From Hypoxylon rubiginosum (taxonomy: Eukaryota; Ascomycota; Sordariomycetes; Xylariales; Hypoxylaceae): a stretch of 64,000 bases of DNA. The position numbers and the translations under genes were made by a program. The stretch spans positions 1-64,000 of the forward strand of contig CADCXA010000004.1 in assembly GCA_902806565.1 (NCBI GenBank), read 5' to 3'. Positions 39,086-50,253 of the stretch are shown here, in pieces. Under the pieces are notes generated by a model that saw only the letters and a program-made list of their open reading frames with translations, was not told the origin of the DNA and ran no database searches. Within the stretch, counting starts at the first letter, position 1, and every line of letters begins with the position of its first letter.

Positions 39086-39739
39086 TCAAGGGCTGAGTTT
39101 TATACATCGGTGGAAGCGGGGATCGTGTTTATAATATTGTATGTCCCCTAGTAGTGCCCATTCCCGTACCTTTCGTAATGATAATAGCAAGCACTTGTCT
39201 TGCCCACTACTTGAATCATCGGTGTTATACCAGATTTCGGCTCGTTTCAGATTTCTGTCACGTCGTAGATAAGCAACAAGAGAACGCTGCTTTCCCCATA
39301 AGATATATTTCCATCTCTTTGATTCCGATGCTCCTTTCACGGGGTCGCAATCCCAAACCAGAATTCGTTTTCCTCGGTCTCCGCTGATAATGGCTATCGT
39401 GAATACGTGCCATTCTCTCTCTTCCCACTGATTTCCCACAAGTGAGCCGCATGGAATGCTAATCAGCCCGATTCGGGTTTTCTTGCCATTGCTCGGAGCC
39501 CTCGCGAAGTTGCTGAACGTGTCTCTGGAGTCGGAGTCTGGCATGTAGCCTCGCCAGTTCACTCTGTCTTGATCGTTGTGGAAAGATATGGCTGTTGGAT
39601 GTATGTAGGGTCCTGAGCTAGCACATTGTCGTAGGAAAGCAGCTAGCTCTGTTCCCAGGGTTTGTGGATCGAATGGTGGATCGAATGGTGGATCGAATGG
39701 TAGATCGAATGGTGGTGTTCTGAGCATTGTGGGTGACAT
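39086..39739 (-). CDS. Unrecognised fungal protein with FDPP repeats
   Basis: Uninterrupted 217-residue minus-strand frame with an ATG start at 39,739. The N-terminus has FDPP tetrapeptides encoded by a 12 bp repeat. The rest reads as a folded domain: EREWHVFTIAII, then ILVWDCDP, then SGQDKCLLLSLRKVREWALLG. A His (111), Asp (130), then Cys (183) order recalls Ulp1-type cysteine peptidases, but the Gln-to-Cys spacing is not canonical, so this is only a weak suggestion. It has no signal peptide or membrane segment. It lies between the GH78 remnant and a region without clear genes. Confidence 0.6.
   Translation of the reverse strand: MSPTMLRTPPFDLPFDPPFDPPFDPQTLGTELAAFLRQCASSGPYIHPTAISFHNDQDRVNWRGYMPDSDSRDTFSNFARAPSNGKKTRIGLISIPCGSLVGNQWEEREWHVFTIAIISGDRGKRILVWDCDPVKGASESKRWKYILWGKQRSLVAYLRRDRNLKRAEIWYNTDDSSSGQDKCLLLSLRKVREWALLGDIQYYKHDPRFHRCIKLSP
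39664..39714. repeat. 12 bp coding minisatellite (FDPP)
   Basis: GGATCGAATGGT-type units repeated four times, one with GTAGATC; on the minus strand they encode FDPP, FDPP, FDPP and FDLP. Confidence 0.85.
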
Positions 39740-41067
39740 TGCGAGGAAAACAGTTGGTGATGGGAGCCTTACTCTTGTGGGTCTTGTGGTGGACGTGTGA
39801 GCACGGACCTTCTCCCTGTCAGGAGTGAGCTCTATTCGTATGCCCCCTGCAACGCTAGCTTGGGCAGAGGTAAAACTTTCTTCAATTGGTATCGTTTAGA
39901 AGCCCTGATCTCTCCCGTTCCAATGATGCCATTTGTAGCTGTGCGTGGTGGATCTAACGATGGCGACTTCATGATATGTCTCCTGCTTGTGTGTCGCCTC
40001 GTTGTTGGCTTGGGTCTGCCATTTTGTAATCCGCTTATCGGTTAGCGCTCGAAGATCTCTGTAGGCTCCAAGGGCTGCAAGGTCAAGCCACCTCATTATT
40101 GACGTTCAGCTCAATCGGAGACTAGCTGACCGTGTTTCCTCAAATCTCGCCCTTGGTTCAAGGTTCCGCGGCTACCCAAGTTGACAGTTGGGAGACTCTA
40201 GAAAGAGAGCGGTAAGTAGGAAACAGACTGGCAGCACTCACACAGGGTTCTCTCGGACGGGTAGAAATGGTCATACGAATACCGAAATCCCGAGTTTGAA
40301 GATGTCTCTGGGCGCGAAGGACTCGCCACGTTCAAAGTGACTCTGTCCGATGCTGACGCGCTCGAGGCCGTTTCGCTCCCGTGTCCTTCTAAGTTTAGTC
40401 CTAACTTCGGCTTGCTACCACTTGGCATTCTACCTAATCTCGATTTCCTCACCCGTCCTCCTCCGGCCCCGCTTGGCGTCGCCCTAGTATTGCCGTTGTG
40501 GCCGAGCGGCGGCGGCGGCGGCAGAGACACTCAGCCATCCGGCCTATCCCGTCCCAGCTCGGATGTCAACCGAAAAAAGGCGCCGCCCGAAAGTAAAAGA
40601 CGTGGCATGATAGAATAGAAGTAATCAGAGGACCGGAGATTGTATTTAGTTGTGACGGATTCGAGATCGCCTTCCGCGGGAAACTCCCCGCTGAGTCGCG
40701 GCTCGTGTGTGTCACGCCCCCGAACCGTTTCCGAACAATAGCTCCAGCCAAGGCGCGCAAGTTTGTCCTCGGAGACTAATATGATAACTCGCGTAGATTT
40801 GGGCTCATTGGATGTCGGGGGATTGGGGTGGCAATCGGGGATTGGTTGTTTCACACTGGATATAATAGGTTATTCTTCACCAATAAGCTCTCGTCACCAC
40901 GCCTCCAAATTCTGCAGGCAGCCGGGAGGAAAATAACAGATTAAACAACAGAACCAAATGACCTTTACGCCTTTTCGATGTTCAAATTCTTGAGCTCTAA
41001 GGTTGGCTGATCCTTGTCAGTGTAATCACATCCCATACCGAGCACCGTCGCGCTAAGAGCCCGGATT
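39740..41067. other. Region without a firm gene; broken ORF candidate
   Basis: On the minus strand 40,198-40,854 is open for 218 codons apart from one TGA at 40,531-40,533. It is Pro/Ser/Gly-rich and matches nothing I recognise. A further minus-strand frame at 39,896-40,096 (66 codons, MRWLDLAALGAYRDLRALTD) reads like protein but stands alone. These may be exons or relics of one gene. A (CGG)n run at about 40,505-40,520 encodes the proline stretch. Otherwise nothing is seen. Confidence 0.35.
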
Positions 41068-42233
41068 ATGGCTCCATCAGTCGTAACAGATGATTATTAT
41101 GTAGTGCTAGGGGTAGCCAGAACGGCAGATGCCGATACCCTAAAGGCCGCTTGGAGAAAACTGGCGAGGATCAAGCATCCGGATAAGAACCCGGGAAACC
41201 CGAATGCGACGGCCGAGTTTCAGCGGGTATTAATCTCTTCCTCTAGTCATGCTGCGAGCTAATTGTGGGATAGCTCGAATCGGCATATTCAACCTTATGC
41301 GATCCCATTCGAAGAAGGGCGTACGACCTTCAATTCCCGCCCGTCTTTACCAGCAATGGTCCAACCCCTGAGGCTTACTATCATAATTACGCTGGCACGT
41401 CAAGCAACGACGCGTTCGAGCACAAGAACCGCGAAAGAGAATCGAAGCGTGATACTTTGCACCATCAGAAGAGAAGAGAAGAGGCAGACGTTTTCGAGGC
41501 GAGGCGAAGCTTAAGACGGATCCTGGAAGAGATCAAGAAGTTGGATGAAGAGGCGAAGAGAGACGTCGCTGAGGAGTCTAGTTGGTGGGGATATTTCACG
41601 TCCATCATTCCTGGGTCTCAAAAGCAGCGCGAGGAAAAATCAAGAGAACGTGATCGTCGCGGCCTAGACAGAATTGCGGCAAGACGAATCAAGGAAATAG
41701 AGTTGGAAAGGCAGTCAGTCAAGGTGACGCTCTTCGAGCATGCCTTGCGGGCCACCCAAGAGGAGATTAATAAGATAACGCTTGAGATAAATAGATGGAG
41801 AGAAGAACAGGCAGCGGCACGGCGAAGAGAAGCGCAGCAGCAACAAGAAGAACAGGCAGCAGCACGGCGAAGAGAAGTGCAGCGGCAACAAGAAGAACAT
41901 GCAAGACGGGAAAGAGCTCGCCGCAAGGAAGAAGAAGCCGAGGCGGCTAGGAGGGCATCCGAGTGGGAGGAAAGATGGAGACGGGAACAGGAAGAAGAGG
42001 CCGCTCGACGATTTGAAGAGCTTCGGCGTGCTCAAAGTGAAAGAGACGAAGCAGCGTCCTGCAACCACAGGAGCTGGTGGGGAAAGGTCGACGGCCCTCA
42101 TTTCTGTTCGAACTGCTCAACGATGACAACTCTATTCGCCCTCCAGTGTCCACTGTGCAGAAAGATTGCATGCGCATCTTGTCGTAAAGCCCTCCAAACG
42201 GGTCGCCAGAGGAGACCTAGACGAGGCATCTAA
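41068..42233 (+). CDS. DnaJ-domain, coiled-coil, zinc-cluster protein
   Basis: Two exons, 41,068-41,226 and 41,274-42,233, give 372 residues. The 47 bp intron has a CTAAT branch and a GATAG acceptor, and joins AEFQR to LESAYSTL as in a normal J domain. The J domain (residues 10-75) keeps the HPD motif at 37-39, which stimulates Hsp70 ATPase. It is followed by a long charged coiled coil with (R/Q)REEQAAARRRE repeats and a C-terminal CNH...HFCSNC...CPLCRKIACASC zinc-binding cluster. This architecture is common among fungal type C J-proteins of unknown client. No signal peptide is seen. The frame is intact, in contrast to many neighbours. Confidence 0.85.
41227..41273 (+). other. Intron of the DnaJ gene
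   Basis: GTATTA donor and GATAG acceptor with a GAGCTAATT branch region. Without splicing the frame stops after 64 codons inside the J domain. Confidence 0.85.
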
Positions 42234-42636
42234 TATTATAATTTCGGCTTAACTAGGGCGGCTTATCTCGCAACATAGGAAGGCATCGCCATAGTTGCTG
42301 CTCCGAGCCCTAATGCATTTCGCATCTTGCGTATTGCTTACGCGTGCCTCCGTCAACGAAACGTTCTTGGGTATCTAGTTAGGTATTCAAGAGGATCAAG
42401 CCTTGGTTGGAACTATCATACATTCTCTACCTAGGGTTTCATACTCGTAACTTTCTTAGCACCACCGTCGAAACGTGCGGTAGAAAGTTTGGTTACGTCT
42501 CCCACCACGTCTGCAGTTGGAGCTTTAAATAACATATTGTCCTTCCCCTCCCTGACACTGGCCTGCTTTCTTAATATCACCATCAAATATATGCCAGAGG
42601 AGTGAGCCCACTCATCCGAAGGGTCTCTTTCAACTC
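42234..42636. other. Intergenic, promoter of the deacetylase
   Basis: No gene seen. A TTTAAATAA element lies near 42,524-42,532, about 105 bp before the deacetylase ATG, and a pyrimidine-rich tract follows at about 42,541-42,575, as often found before fungal start codons. Confidence 0.5.
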
Positions 42637-43575
42637 ATGGCGTCTGCTCCCGTATTCACGAGGTGGCTCATCTTCGTTCTATGTACCATTGTAATCACTA
42701 CGGTGGCGCGTCAGAATACTGCAGATACCTCCACATATAATCTTGCACGACCTCGCCCTACCTTTCCCATAACTGAACGTGACGAATCCGGAGTGTAAGT
42801 TGACCACGTCCCCAGAAACGAAACAGTGCTCTCCTGACAAGACAATTTCATCTATAGGAATGTCAGTCAAGTAATAGACATCGCCGATATCCACCTCCCG
42901 TATGGGTTAAAGATTAGCTCGTGCACGGAAGCAGGCATGGTCGCGCTGACTTTCGACGACGGACCATACGAGTGGACGCGCGCGGTGGCGGAGAGTATGG
43001 ACGAGGCGGGATTCAAAGCGACATTTTTCTTCGTAGGAAAGCTATACAAGAGACAATTGGGGTGGACGCGCCGGATGGACGACGAGAGAACGCAGTACCC
43101 GGAACTTCTACGCAGCCTGCATAAGCGCGGGCATCAGCTCGCCTCGCACACGTGGACGCACGAGGATCTTGAGGAGTTGAAGCGTGGAGACCGGCTGCAG
43201 CAGATGCGGGACAACGCCCAGGCGTTCCGCAACGTACTTGGAGTTGTGCCTACGTACATGCGACCGCCGAAGGGACATTGCGGGACGACCTGTCTGGAGG
43301 ACATGAAGACGCTCAAGTATCATACCATTTTGTGGGATATCAACCCCGAAGACTGGAAATACAACTCGGAGGATACGTGGAATGAGACAACCAAGCGGTT
43401 TGACAGAGACTTGAGCGCTGGTGGTTCTATTGCGGTATGCCATGATGTTGAGATGTATACCGCGCAAAAGCTCGTGCCTCATATGATTTCGGAGCTTGAA
43501 AAGCGAGGATTAAAGGGGGTGACGGTGGGAGAATGTCTGGGTGATTCGAAAGAAAACTGGTACCGTTTTGAGTGA
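42637..43575 (+). CDS. Chitin deacetylase (CE4, NodB domain), secreted
   Basis: Exons 42,637-42,794 and 42,858-43,575 (63 bp intron, GTAAGT donor, CTGAC branch, CTATAG acceptor) give 291 residues. The N-terminal hydrophobic stretch (WLIFVLCTIVITTV) is a likely signal peptide or anchor. The NodB domain has motif 1 TFDDGP (Asp86, Asp87), motif 2 SHTWTH (His150, His154), motif 3 RPPKGHCG and WDINPEDW, and a CHDV segment near the end. Such enzymes remove acetyl groups from chitin or chitin oligomers, giving chitosan; in fungi they act on the wall or help hide from chitin sensing by hosts. All metal-binding residues are present and the frame is intact. Confidence 0.9.
42795..42857 (+). other. Intron of the chitin deacetylase gene
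   Basis: GTAAGT donor, CTCCTGAC branch and TCTATAG acceptor. It joins the signal-peptide exon to the NodB exon in frame. Confidence 0.85.
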
Positions 43576-44032
43576 AGAAATTTCCTACCAATTTGGGCAA
43601 TCCGCCTTCGCGAAGACTTGACAATTTCAGTCAGTTCATGCATCACTGTCAGATCGTCTAAACCAATCTCTACGCAGTCCTAGATGTGCACTCGATCAAT
43701 ACCATCGTTGTAAAGATGATGGTGGCGCTGAGGTTCGAGGACCAACGTGATAGGTCGAGCAAGATTTTGGCATGTGGTCTTTAGGCATCAAGCCTGCAAG
43801 CCAGACAGCCAGACAGCCGTCAATGCTTAGATACCTTACGTACCTAAGCAATGTTGGTTCTCCAACTAAACGGCCCCTCACTGTCGTGAAACCATGGAGC
43901 TTACTTCCTCTCATTCCATCAAACTTTCCCCCCCCTGTGTGGTCATCTGCAATACCATGATCCGGCTTATATACCGGACCTGAATGCTTCAAATCGAAGA
44001 GGGAATTTTACAGCGTTGGTAGAGTAAGCAAA
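43576..44032. other. Intergenic, promoter of the NLR
   Basis: No gene seen. A TATATA element inside CCGGCTTATATACCGG (43,962-43,977) lies about 55 bp before the NLR start. Short CCAGACAG repeats and a TACCTTACGTACCTAAG stretch occur near 43,803-43,850. Confidence 0.5.
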
Positions 44033-47000
44033 ATGATGGGATTTTCGAGTCTTTTAACACTGGACGAAGCCAGCAGTCCTATGAACAAGATATGGCAAGC
44101 TGCATTATCCAAATACTACTTGGAGCTACAAAAAGGTGGCGTTAGGGGTTCGGCTATTGACAAGGACTTATGGAACATCCACGGCCCAGATGATCTCCTA
44201 GCGCAAATTCAATTGTTGGCGCCCCTAGACGCGACAGCGTCAAAGACCTGGACAACGGTGCTCGGCCAGCTGAAACCGATCTTGCTTGGTTTAAATGATT
44301 TCGCTGCTGTCGTGAATTGGGCTTTTGGTATGAATGGGAAGCTTGCTGCGGTAATTTGGGGCTCGATTAGGCTTATTATCAAGGTATGATATCGAGATAC
44401 GGCGTGAATGTGAATACGTCGGCCGGTGATGTCCCTGACAGACTCCCAGTTTTCCCAGCCGGTCCTTCCAGACGTGGTGGACATGTTAGGCGAACTTCAA
44501 CGCTCGCTGCCTCGCATTCGCCAATACGAACAAGAACTGCCCATGACAGAGGCACTTGAGAGTGCCCTCGTCGACATGTATACTGAACTTATCATCTTCT
44601 GTGCACACGCCATCACATTCTTCCGTAACAACCTAGCTGCAGTTCAACTGCGATTTTACATTGGTCGTGAAGAAGTTGCGTTCATATGCAAGGCGTGTTG
44701 ATGAAGCAGCTGATATGGCAAGGCTCTCGAGGGAGAAGCAGACGGCAGAGACGCTCGCCACCATTCAAGGCTTGCAGAAGTTGAAAATTAGCAATGCGAA
44801 GTTGCCATGCTACTGCATCCCTTACGGTTTGAATCTCAGGTTCTTTGGCCGACCAGATGAAGTAAAAAGGATGAAGACGGTCCTGGATCCGGTTGATCCA
44901 AGGACGCAAATGAGGGTCCTTGCTATTCACGGTCTAGGTGGTGTTGGTAAGACCCAATTAGCACTCCACTACGCTAATACTTCATTAAAGGTGTACGACG
45001 TGATAGCTTGGATATCGACCGAAAACCAGATCAAGCTTGTTCAGGCGCTTTCCAGCTTAGCGGTAAAGTTAGGTTTGGTTGAAAACGGCGCTCAAGACGA
45101 CTACCAAAGTGTGCAAACAGTCCGAGACTGGCTTAACACGACGGATGCAAAATTCCTTCTCATCTTCGATAATATTGACGACGACAGTATGATGGAGCAG
45201 ATTTGGCCAGCGACGGCGGAAGCATCTGTAATTATCACGACTCGCTCACCCTCGGTGGCTGCCAAGCGGGCGATGGATATCATGCACCTTCAACCTTTTC
45301 AGGGGGAAATTGCGAATTCCGTGCTATATGCCATGACGGGAATGGGCACGTCTGGTGAAGAAGAGATGGCTGCAGCGACCGAAGTATGTCGCCTTCTAGG
45401 CGGTCTTCCCCTTGCCTTTACCCAGATTGGTGCATTCATGCGCGATCGAGGCTGCTCGTATCAAGAGTTCTTACACCTGTACAAGAAATCAGCTGAAAAG
45501 ATCTTCCGTCGGTCTGAGGCGCCCCCTGAGTACGGCCAATCGCTGTTAACGGCGTGGAATATGTCTCTGCAGAAGCTCTCACCGGAAGCAAAGACGCTCC
45601 TTAATGTTTTGGCATTTTTCGACCCTGACATAATCCTAGAGCGCCTAATCGTAGATACGCAGGCCAAGATTGACGACCCACGCCTAGAATTTCTGTTTGA
45701 CGAGTTCGAGTAAGTTACGGTATAATTCGTCTCATACCTACCGCTAAATTTAATGCTGATTATTAGTTTCGGCGATGCCGTCATGGAACTCACCAAAGCC
45801 TCCCTAGTCAGCCGCTTGGCAGCATCAAAATCTCTATCGATGCATCGCCTCGTTAAGTTTGCGACTATGTCGAAGATATCCGCCTCGGATAAGGTTTTCT
45901 ACTTTGATAATATCATCAAGATGCTATCTTACGACTTCCCAAATACTTGGAATCGGCGTGGTCCTCGTCAAGGGCACGGGTTTCAGTCGTGGGAAGCCTG
46001 CAGTGCCATTTTACCACACGTCAGTTCACTCATGGACTTATCAAAAGAGTTCAAAATCGATACACCTCAACCGGAGGACTGGGCCGAACTTGTTTTCCGA
46101 TCTGGAACGTAAGCATACCCCGGTCTGTAAAACCGACGCGTCGTTTCTAACCTAATCTAGGTACCTGTGGGAAAAGGAACAGCCTACACTAGGACGAGCA
46201 TTCTTGGAATATGGCCTTGATGCCAAAATCAACCCATCAGGCCCTATTGCTGCTCAAGCATATCGTATTCTAGGTCATATATCATTAGACATGGCTAGGC
46301 CGAATGCCGCTCTGCAGGCGTATGAAAAGGCCCTCACCATTCGTGAAGCACTAGAAACCCCGGATTCTCCGCCCATTGCTGATGTATACGACTCAATTGC
46401 GTGTGCGCATACAGAAGCCGGAAGAGTTTCAGAAGGGTTCAAGTACGTAGAGAAATCCACAGCCATCCATCTCCGTCATGATGCCACCAAAATAGCGAGG
46501 ACAGAAGCCATCAGGGCCCTTGCATGTTTACGGGCCGGCCTGGCCGACAAATCGCTGGAAGCGCTCCGAAGATGCTGGGAACTGCAAGGGTTTACGCAGG
46601 AGCAGATTGTTCAATCTAAATACCCTAAGCACAGTGGCGATATTGTGCTGATGGCGCGTATCAGATGGCAGCAGGGTCAGATGGCGGAGGCGCAAGAGTT
46701 GGCATCGCGTACTATTGCGATCCGTAAAGGCACTTTCGGGAAACACGGGGGCCCTCGTGTTGCGGACTCGATGTTCATTGTTGCTCGCATGCTGCAAGAA
46801 AAAGAAGAAGACGTGCTCGCGGCTAAGCTGTTTCGGGAGATTGTTGAGATGAGCGGAGAGATGGTGGAGATGAGAGGGCATCGTCAAGAGCTTTGTGGTT
46901 TCTGGCCGATGCGGAAGAGAAGATTGGGGATAGCCAATCAGCCGCCGAGCTCCGAATAGAGGCCAAGGATGTTCGGAGCCAGATCAAAAGCAGGGAGGCA

Positions 47001-47057
47001 GAAGATGAAGACAGCAACGAGGGTTTCATGAAACTGGTGAGCTGGATGCTATGGTAA
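44033..47057 (+). pseudogene. NB-ARC/TPR NLR-type protein with two frameshifts
   Basis: Exons: 44,033-44,383; 44,450 on; to 45,709; 45,767-46,108; 46,161 on, with introns of 66, 57 and 52 bp. In order they encode an N-terminal helical domain typical of fungal STAND proteins, an NB-ARC domain with P-loop GLGGVGKTQ (44,931-44,957), kinase-2 FLLIFDN and GLPLAF (about 45,400), and a TPR-like C-terminus. Such proteins are fungal intracellular sensors linked to non-self recognition and regulated cell death. Two breaks: between FFRNN (about 44,636) and VVKKLRSYARRVDEAAD (44,661 on) the frame changes with no usable intron; and near 46,880 the frame slips, so the conserved RALWFLADAEEK...SWMLW ending (to 47,057) is read only in another frame, while the uncorrected frame stops at 46,959. 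It is probably a recent pseudogene. Confidence 0.75.
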
Positions 47058-47078
47058 TATTGCTTCCTGGTCGGAACC

Positions 47079-47522
47079 CTAGAATACACCTTCTGAATAG
47101 TCGACAACGATGACCTTCTCTACAAAGGGCGCCACAAAAGTTTTGAACTCTTGGTGGAAAGGGTCAGCATCGACATAATAATCGCGATCCTCTATCGATT
47201 CGAACTCTACGACAAAGGCGTGAGTAATGCCGTTCTGCCAGGGTGGTGAGCAACCCGGCGGTATCATGTATATGCGGCCTTGCTCGACCTACCTGTGCCC
47301 CTTCGTTGGAATTATCTTTCCCGCCAGTCAGAGACTTAATGTACTGCTTCTGTGACGTGGGGTGGATGCAGCCATCTTTCAGACCAAGCATGCGCAAAGA
47401 AGACTATTACGCCAAGTTCAGTATAAATTGGTGGGACTGCCGGGATTATGACGGACCTCCTTCACAGATTCGGCACCGGCCTCGGGCTTGAACTGGAACA
47501 AAACCAAGTGCTTCACGGCCAT
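47079..47522 (-). CDS. Stress-response A/B barrel (Dabb) protein
   Basis: Three minus-strand exons, 47,522-47,457, 47,403-47,293 and 47,234-47,079, give 110 residues, the usual length for Dabb proteins. Conserved segments are in order: MAVKHLVLFQFKP, MLGLKDGCIHPTSQKQYIKS, GITHAFVVEFES and VEKVIVVDYSEGVF. The first intron (53 bp) uses a GTCCGT donor, the second (58 bp) GTAGGT...GGCAG. Dabb domains form dimeric alpha/beta barrels; some bind or convert small aromatic or polyketide compounds and others are stress-induced, so the role here is open. An upstream in-frame extension to 47,636 begins with a hydrophobic stretch and could be an alternative start. It is convergent with the NLR, whose end lies 22 bp away. 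Confidence 0.85.
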
Positions 47523-47778
47523 GCTGGTGCGCGGAGCCGATAGGTACACTAAAGTAACCGGGTCGAGGAACCAGAACAGGCAAATGAATATCAAACTAAG
47601 AATGGCAATACTGCTTGAGAACCGACTGCTTCGCATCTGCGAGGGAATACTGGATAGCTACAAGGTAAATGCAAGGTAAATGTACATACGTACCTAGGTA
47701 GGAAAGAAAAAGGAAAAAGAAAGTGAAAGAAAGGGGGGGCGGAAGAGGATGGCCATTCAGCCATTCAGATCTCGTTGC

Positions 47779-49258
47779 TTAGCGCTGTGGGGGGCCACAC
47801 ACACACATCACCTTTTTCACCACTTGAATCATACTCAGCAGGATACTGACGCCACCGAATATAGCCACCAGCCAGAAGGTCCACCATTGTAACTTGTCCC
47901 TCCTGTCGTGCAGCAGATCCGCCACGGACATTGGCTTGACCGCCTCGAGCTCTTTAGCAACGAGCTGAACACGCTCATACAACACGGGGAAATCCCGCGC
48001 TGCAAAGTAGACCTGTCTGTCCTCTGGCATCACCCTGTCATAGATACCCCAGTCCACATGCTTACACGCACACAGCTCTGAGAGCAGCGCGTCGGCATGC
48101 CGTAGCGGAAGCCCCTCCGCGACCGCCCACACGCGCCGGAAGAGCCGCCGTGTCTTGGCTTGCTGACCAAAGAGCAGCCGATATGAGATATGAGATCACC
48201 ACCTCGCGTAGCATGCTTTCGATTGCCCCGACATCTGCGCGTGGATCTACTCTATCGATCCCGGAGCTGGCAAACGTACCTAAGATGGCACCGCGTTCCT
48301 GCAGTGCTTTCACGCATGCCGAGGGAAATGCAAATAACGAAAGCGTCCGTGTGGTCTTGTCGTAGTCAAAATGCAGTGCCAACGAATCCACCCAACGAAA
48401 GCGGACTCGCAATAGGTTTTGCAGCATGTACGCGTTGAATCCGTGTGGGTATATTGCGGACCATAGAGCCGCCGATCTAGTTGATTCGGATGCTAGTTGC
48501 GTTATTTCCGGCGGCCGTGCAGGTAGGAGGTTCCCGAACCCTTTCAAGAGCACCCACAAGGGCCGATCGGCCAGGTCTATCGGCACGCGATACGTATCAA
48601 AAACCAGCTTGGAGTCAGGCTGGTCTCCTGGCTCGCAAATGGCAAGTTGGGAGGGCGCGCAGGTGTTGAACGCAGGCTGATATAGCAATGTTTGCCAGCC
48701 GAGAATCGCGAAGACCAATTGCCGCTGTCGCGTGGAATGCTCATGCGACTCTGGTCGACCTGGTAATATCACTCCACTCTCAACAAGATGTTCGACGATA
48801 TCGTCGATACTCAAATTATCGTCGAATGGTTCCTTTCCGGCGCATTTCTCGATTGCAGAGAAAGCTGGACGCAGGAGATCATCGGCATTGAGCCCATGGT
48901 CCACATTGACCAGTTGTCTTAAGTCCTGGGGTAAATTTGCAACTTGTTCAGCAAGCCAGGACCGATACCATACCCAATCCACAAGCGAAGTCTTCCGAGT
49001 TTGGGTGAAGGTAGATGAAGATGTCAAAGACACCAATCTTAACTTTGAGTTCTTCCGATATGTACGTGACAGATCTATAATGGTTAGCAACCTTTCGAAG
49101 TGGGATTGGTCTTACTTACATGTTGATTTCTCACGCTTGGCAGCTGATGACCATATGTTTCTACGTAAGGGACCCGGAGCGAATTGTTGCAGCTCTTTAC
49201 GCCGCTCACTCTGCCCGGCTACGACTGCAGATTCGACGTTGTTAATTTGTTTACCCAT
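47779..49258 (-). pseudogene. C-terminally anchored fungal protein, 7 bp duplication
   Basis: Exon 1 is 49,258-49,120 and exon 2 runs from 49,074 down, separated by a 45 bp GTAAGT...GCTAAC...TATAG intron. The frame is open for about 1.4 kb, but a tandem duplication of ATATGAG (48,181-48,187 and 48,188-48,194) shifts it: the long frame ends at 48,062 with a GC-rich nonsense tail, while the coding sense continues in another frame to 47,779. With a single 7 bp copy the gene would be 475 codons long and would end in a membrane helix (WWTFWLVAIFGGVSILLSMI). This C-terminal anchor is common to a group of uncharacterised fungal proteins. Function is unknown. Confidence 0.72.
48181..48194. repeat. 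Perfect 7 bp tandem duplication
   Basis: ATATGAG occurs twice head to tail at the exact point where the minus-strand gene changes frame. It is the second short frameshifting duplication in the window. Confidence 0.9.
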
Positions 49259-50253
49259 GGTGCAGACCTAATAGTAAGACAGTCAGCCAGGTAACAGTGA
49301 TGGGATACTGTGTATCTAACATATGTCGGCATGCCTTGTAACGATACGGCGTAACACGAGCCCATCGATATACGTACTAGAAATCATCTCTGGGTCCCGA
49401 CGCTTACTGCCTGAAAGCCGGAGTCAGGGGCTAGATATTTCAGTCGACGAGGAGAAATCCGACCCTCTATGCCGTCTTAAACTAGGTGATTCCACCTCGC
49501 TTTTAATTATTTACTCATAGCGCGTCCATTTACTAACCAACCAACGTACCGCAGGTACCTACCTAGGTGTAAAAGGAATGCGAGGTGAGGCGCCCCCACG
49601 CCCGAGCTTGTTGAGCCCTTGGGGGCTATGCAGGACTTAATACGGTAATGCAGTTAGTTCCTCAAGATTACCTACCTACCATCTACCAGTGTCAAAGCTA
49701 CCATAACTTAGGTACCTACTTCTATTCTACTACTATCGAAACTTCCATTTCTTAAGACATCCTTGTCATCACCCTCCCTACGTTGATGGCCTAGTATTCA
49801 TATCCAGCAATGCGACCAGTTTTATGACGTACTTCGGCAGGTTGTCAAAGTACCTAACGTATGGCAGTTCAAGCTCGTCATTGATCGCTTCCGTGATATG
49901 GTATATCATATACTCGATCCTACAGCACAGTATAAAAATCTCGACAGCGATAGTATAAGGATCCCGCTTTTACCAGCTGCAACAACATTTACATATCTGC
50001 GAATACTTCTTGCCCTTTCTCCTTCGAGCCCGCCGAGTGAGACCAAAACTGCCCCTACCAGTATGCCATTTGCCCTGAACAATTTCCTAAAACTTCGTCA
50101 AGAAGTGTTCATCTACCTAGGTACCTAAGGTATACACTCCGAGTGGCCACTTACCTAGACGTGATTTAGGTGAACAGTCTAATTCGAATGCTGTTTCGGT
50201 GGCTTGAAGAATCAGCAAGGTTCGAGCTCGTGATAAAACCATTAGATGCGCAC
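49259..50253. other. Intergenic region with TACCTAGGTA motifs
   Basis: No gene is supported. Several CCTAGGT/GTACCT motifs lie at 49,557-49,568, 49,711-49,722 and 50,114-50,127. Small open frames here (for example 49,898-50,128) have no coding character that I can support. Confidence 0.5.

Noticed and set aside
46823..47107. 94-codon minus-strand ORF
   Set aside because: Antisense to the frameshifted 3' end of the NLR, which explains the sequence better.
48732..49271. 179-codon plus-strand ORF
   Set aside because: Antisense to the spliced minus-strand membrane-anchored gene.
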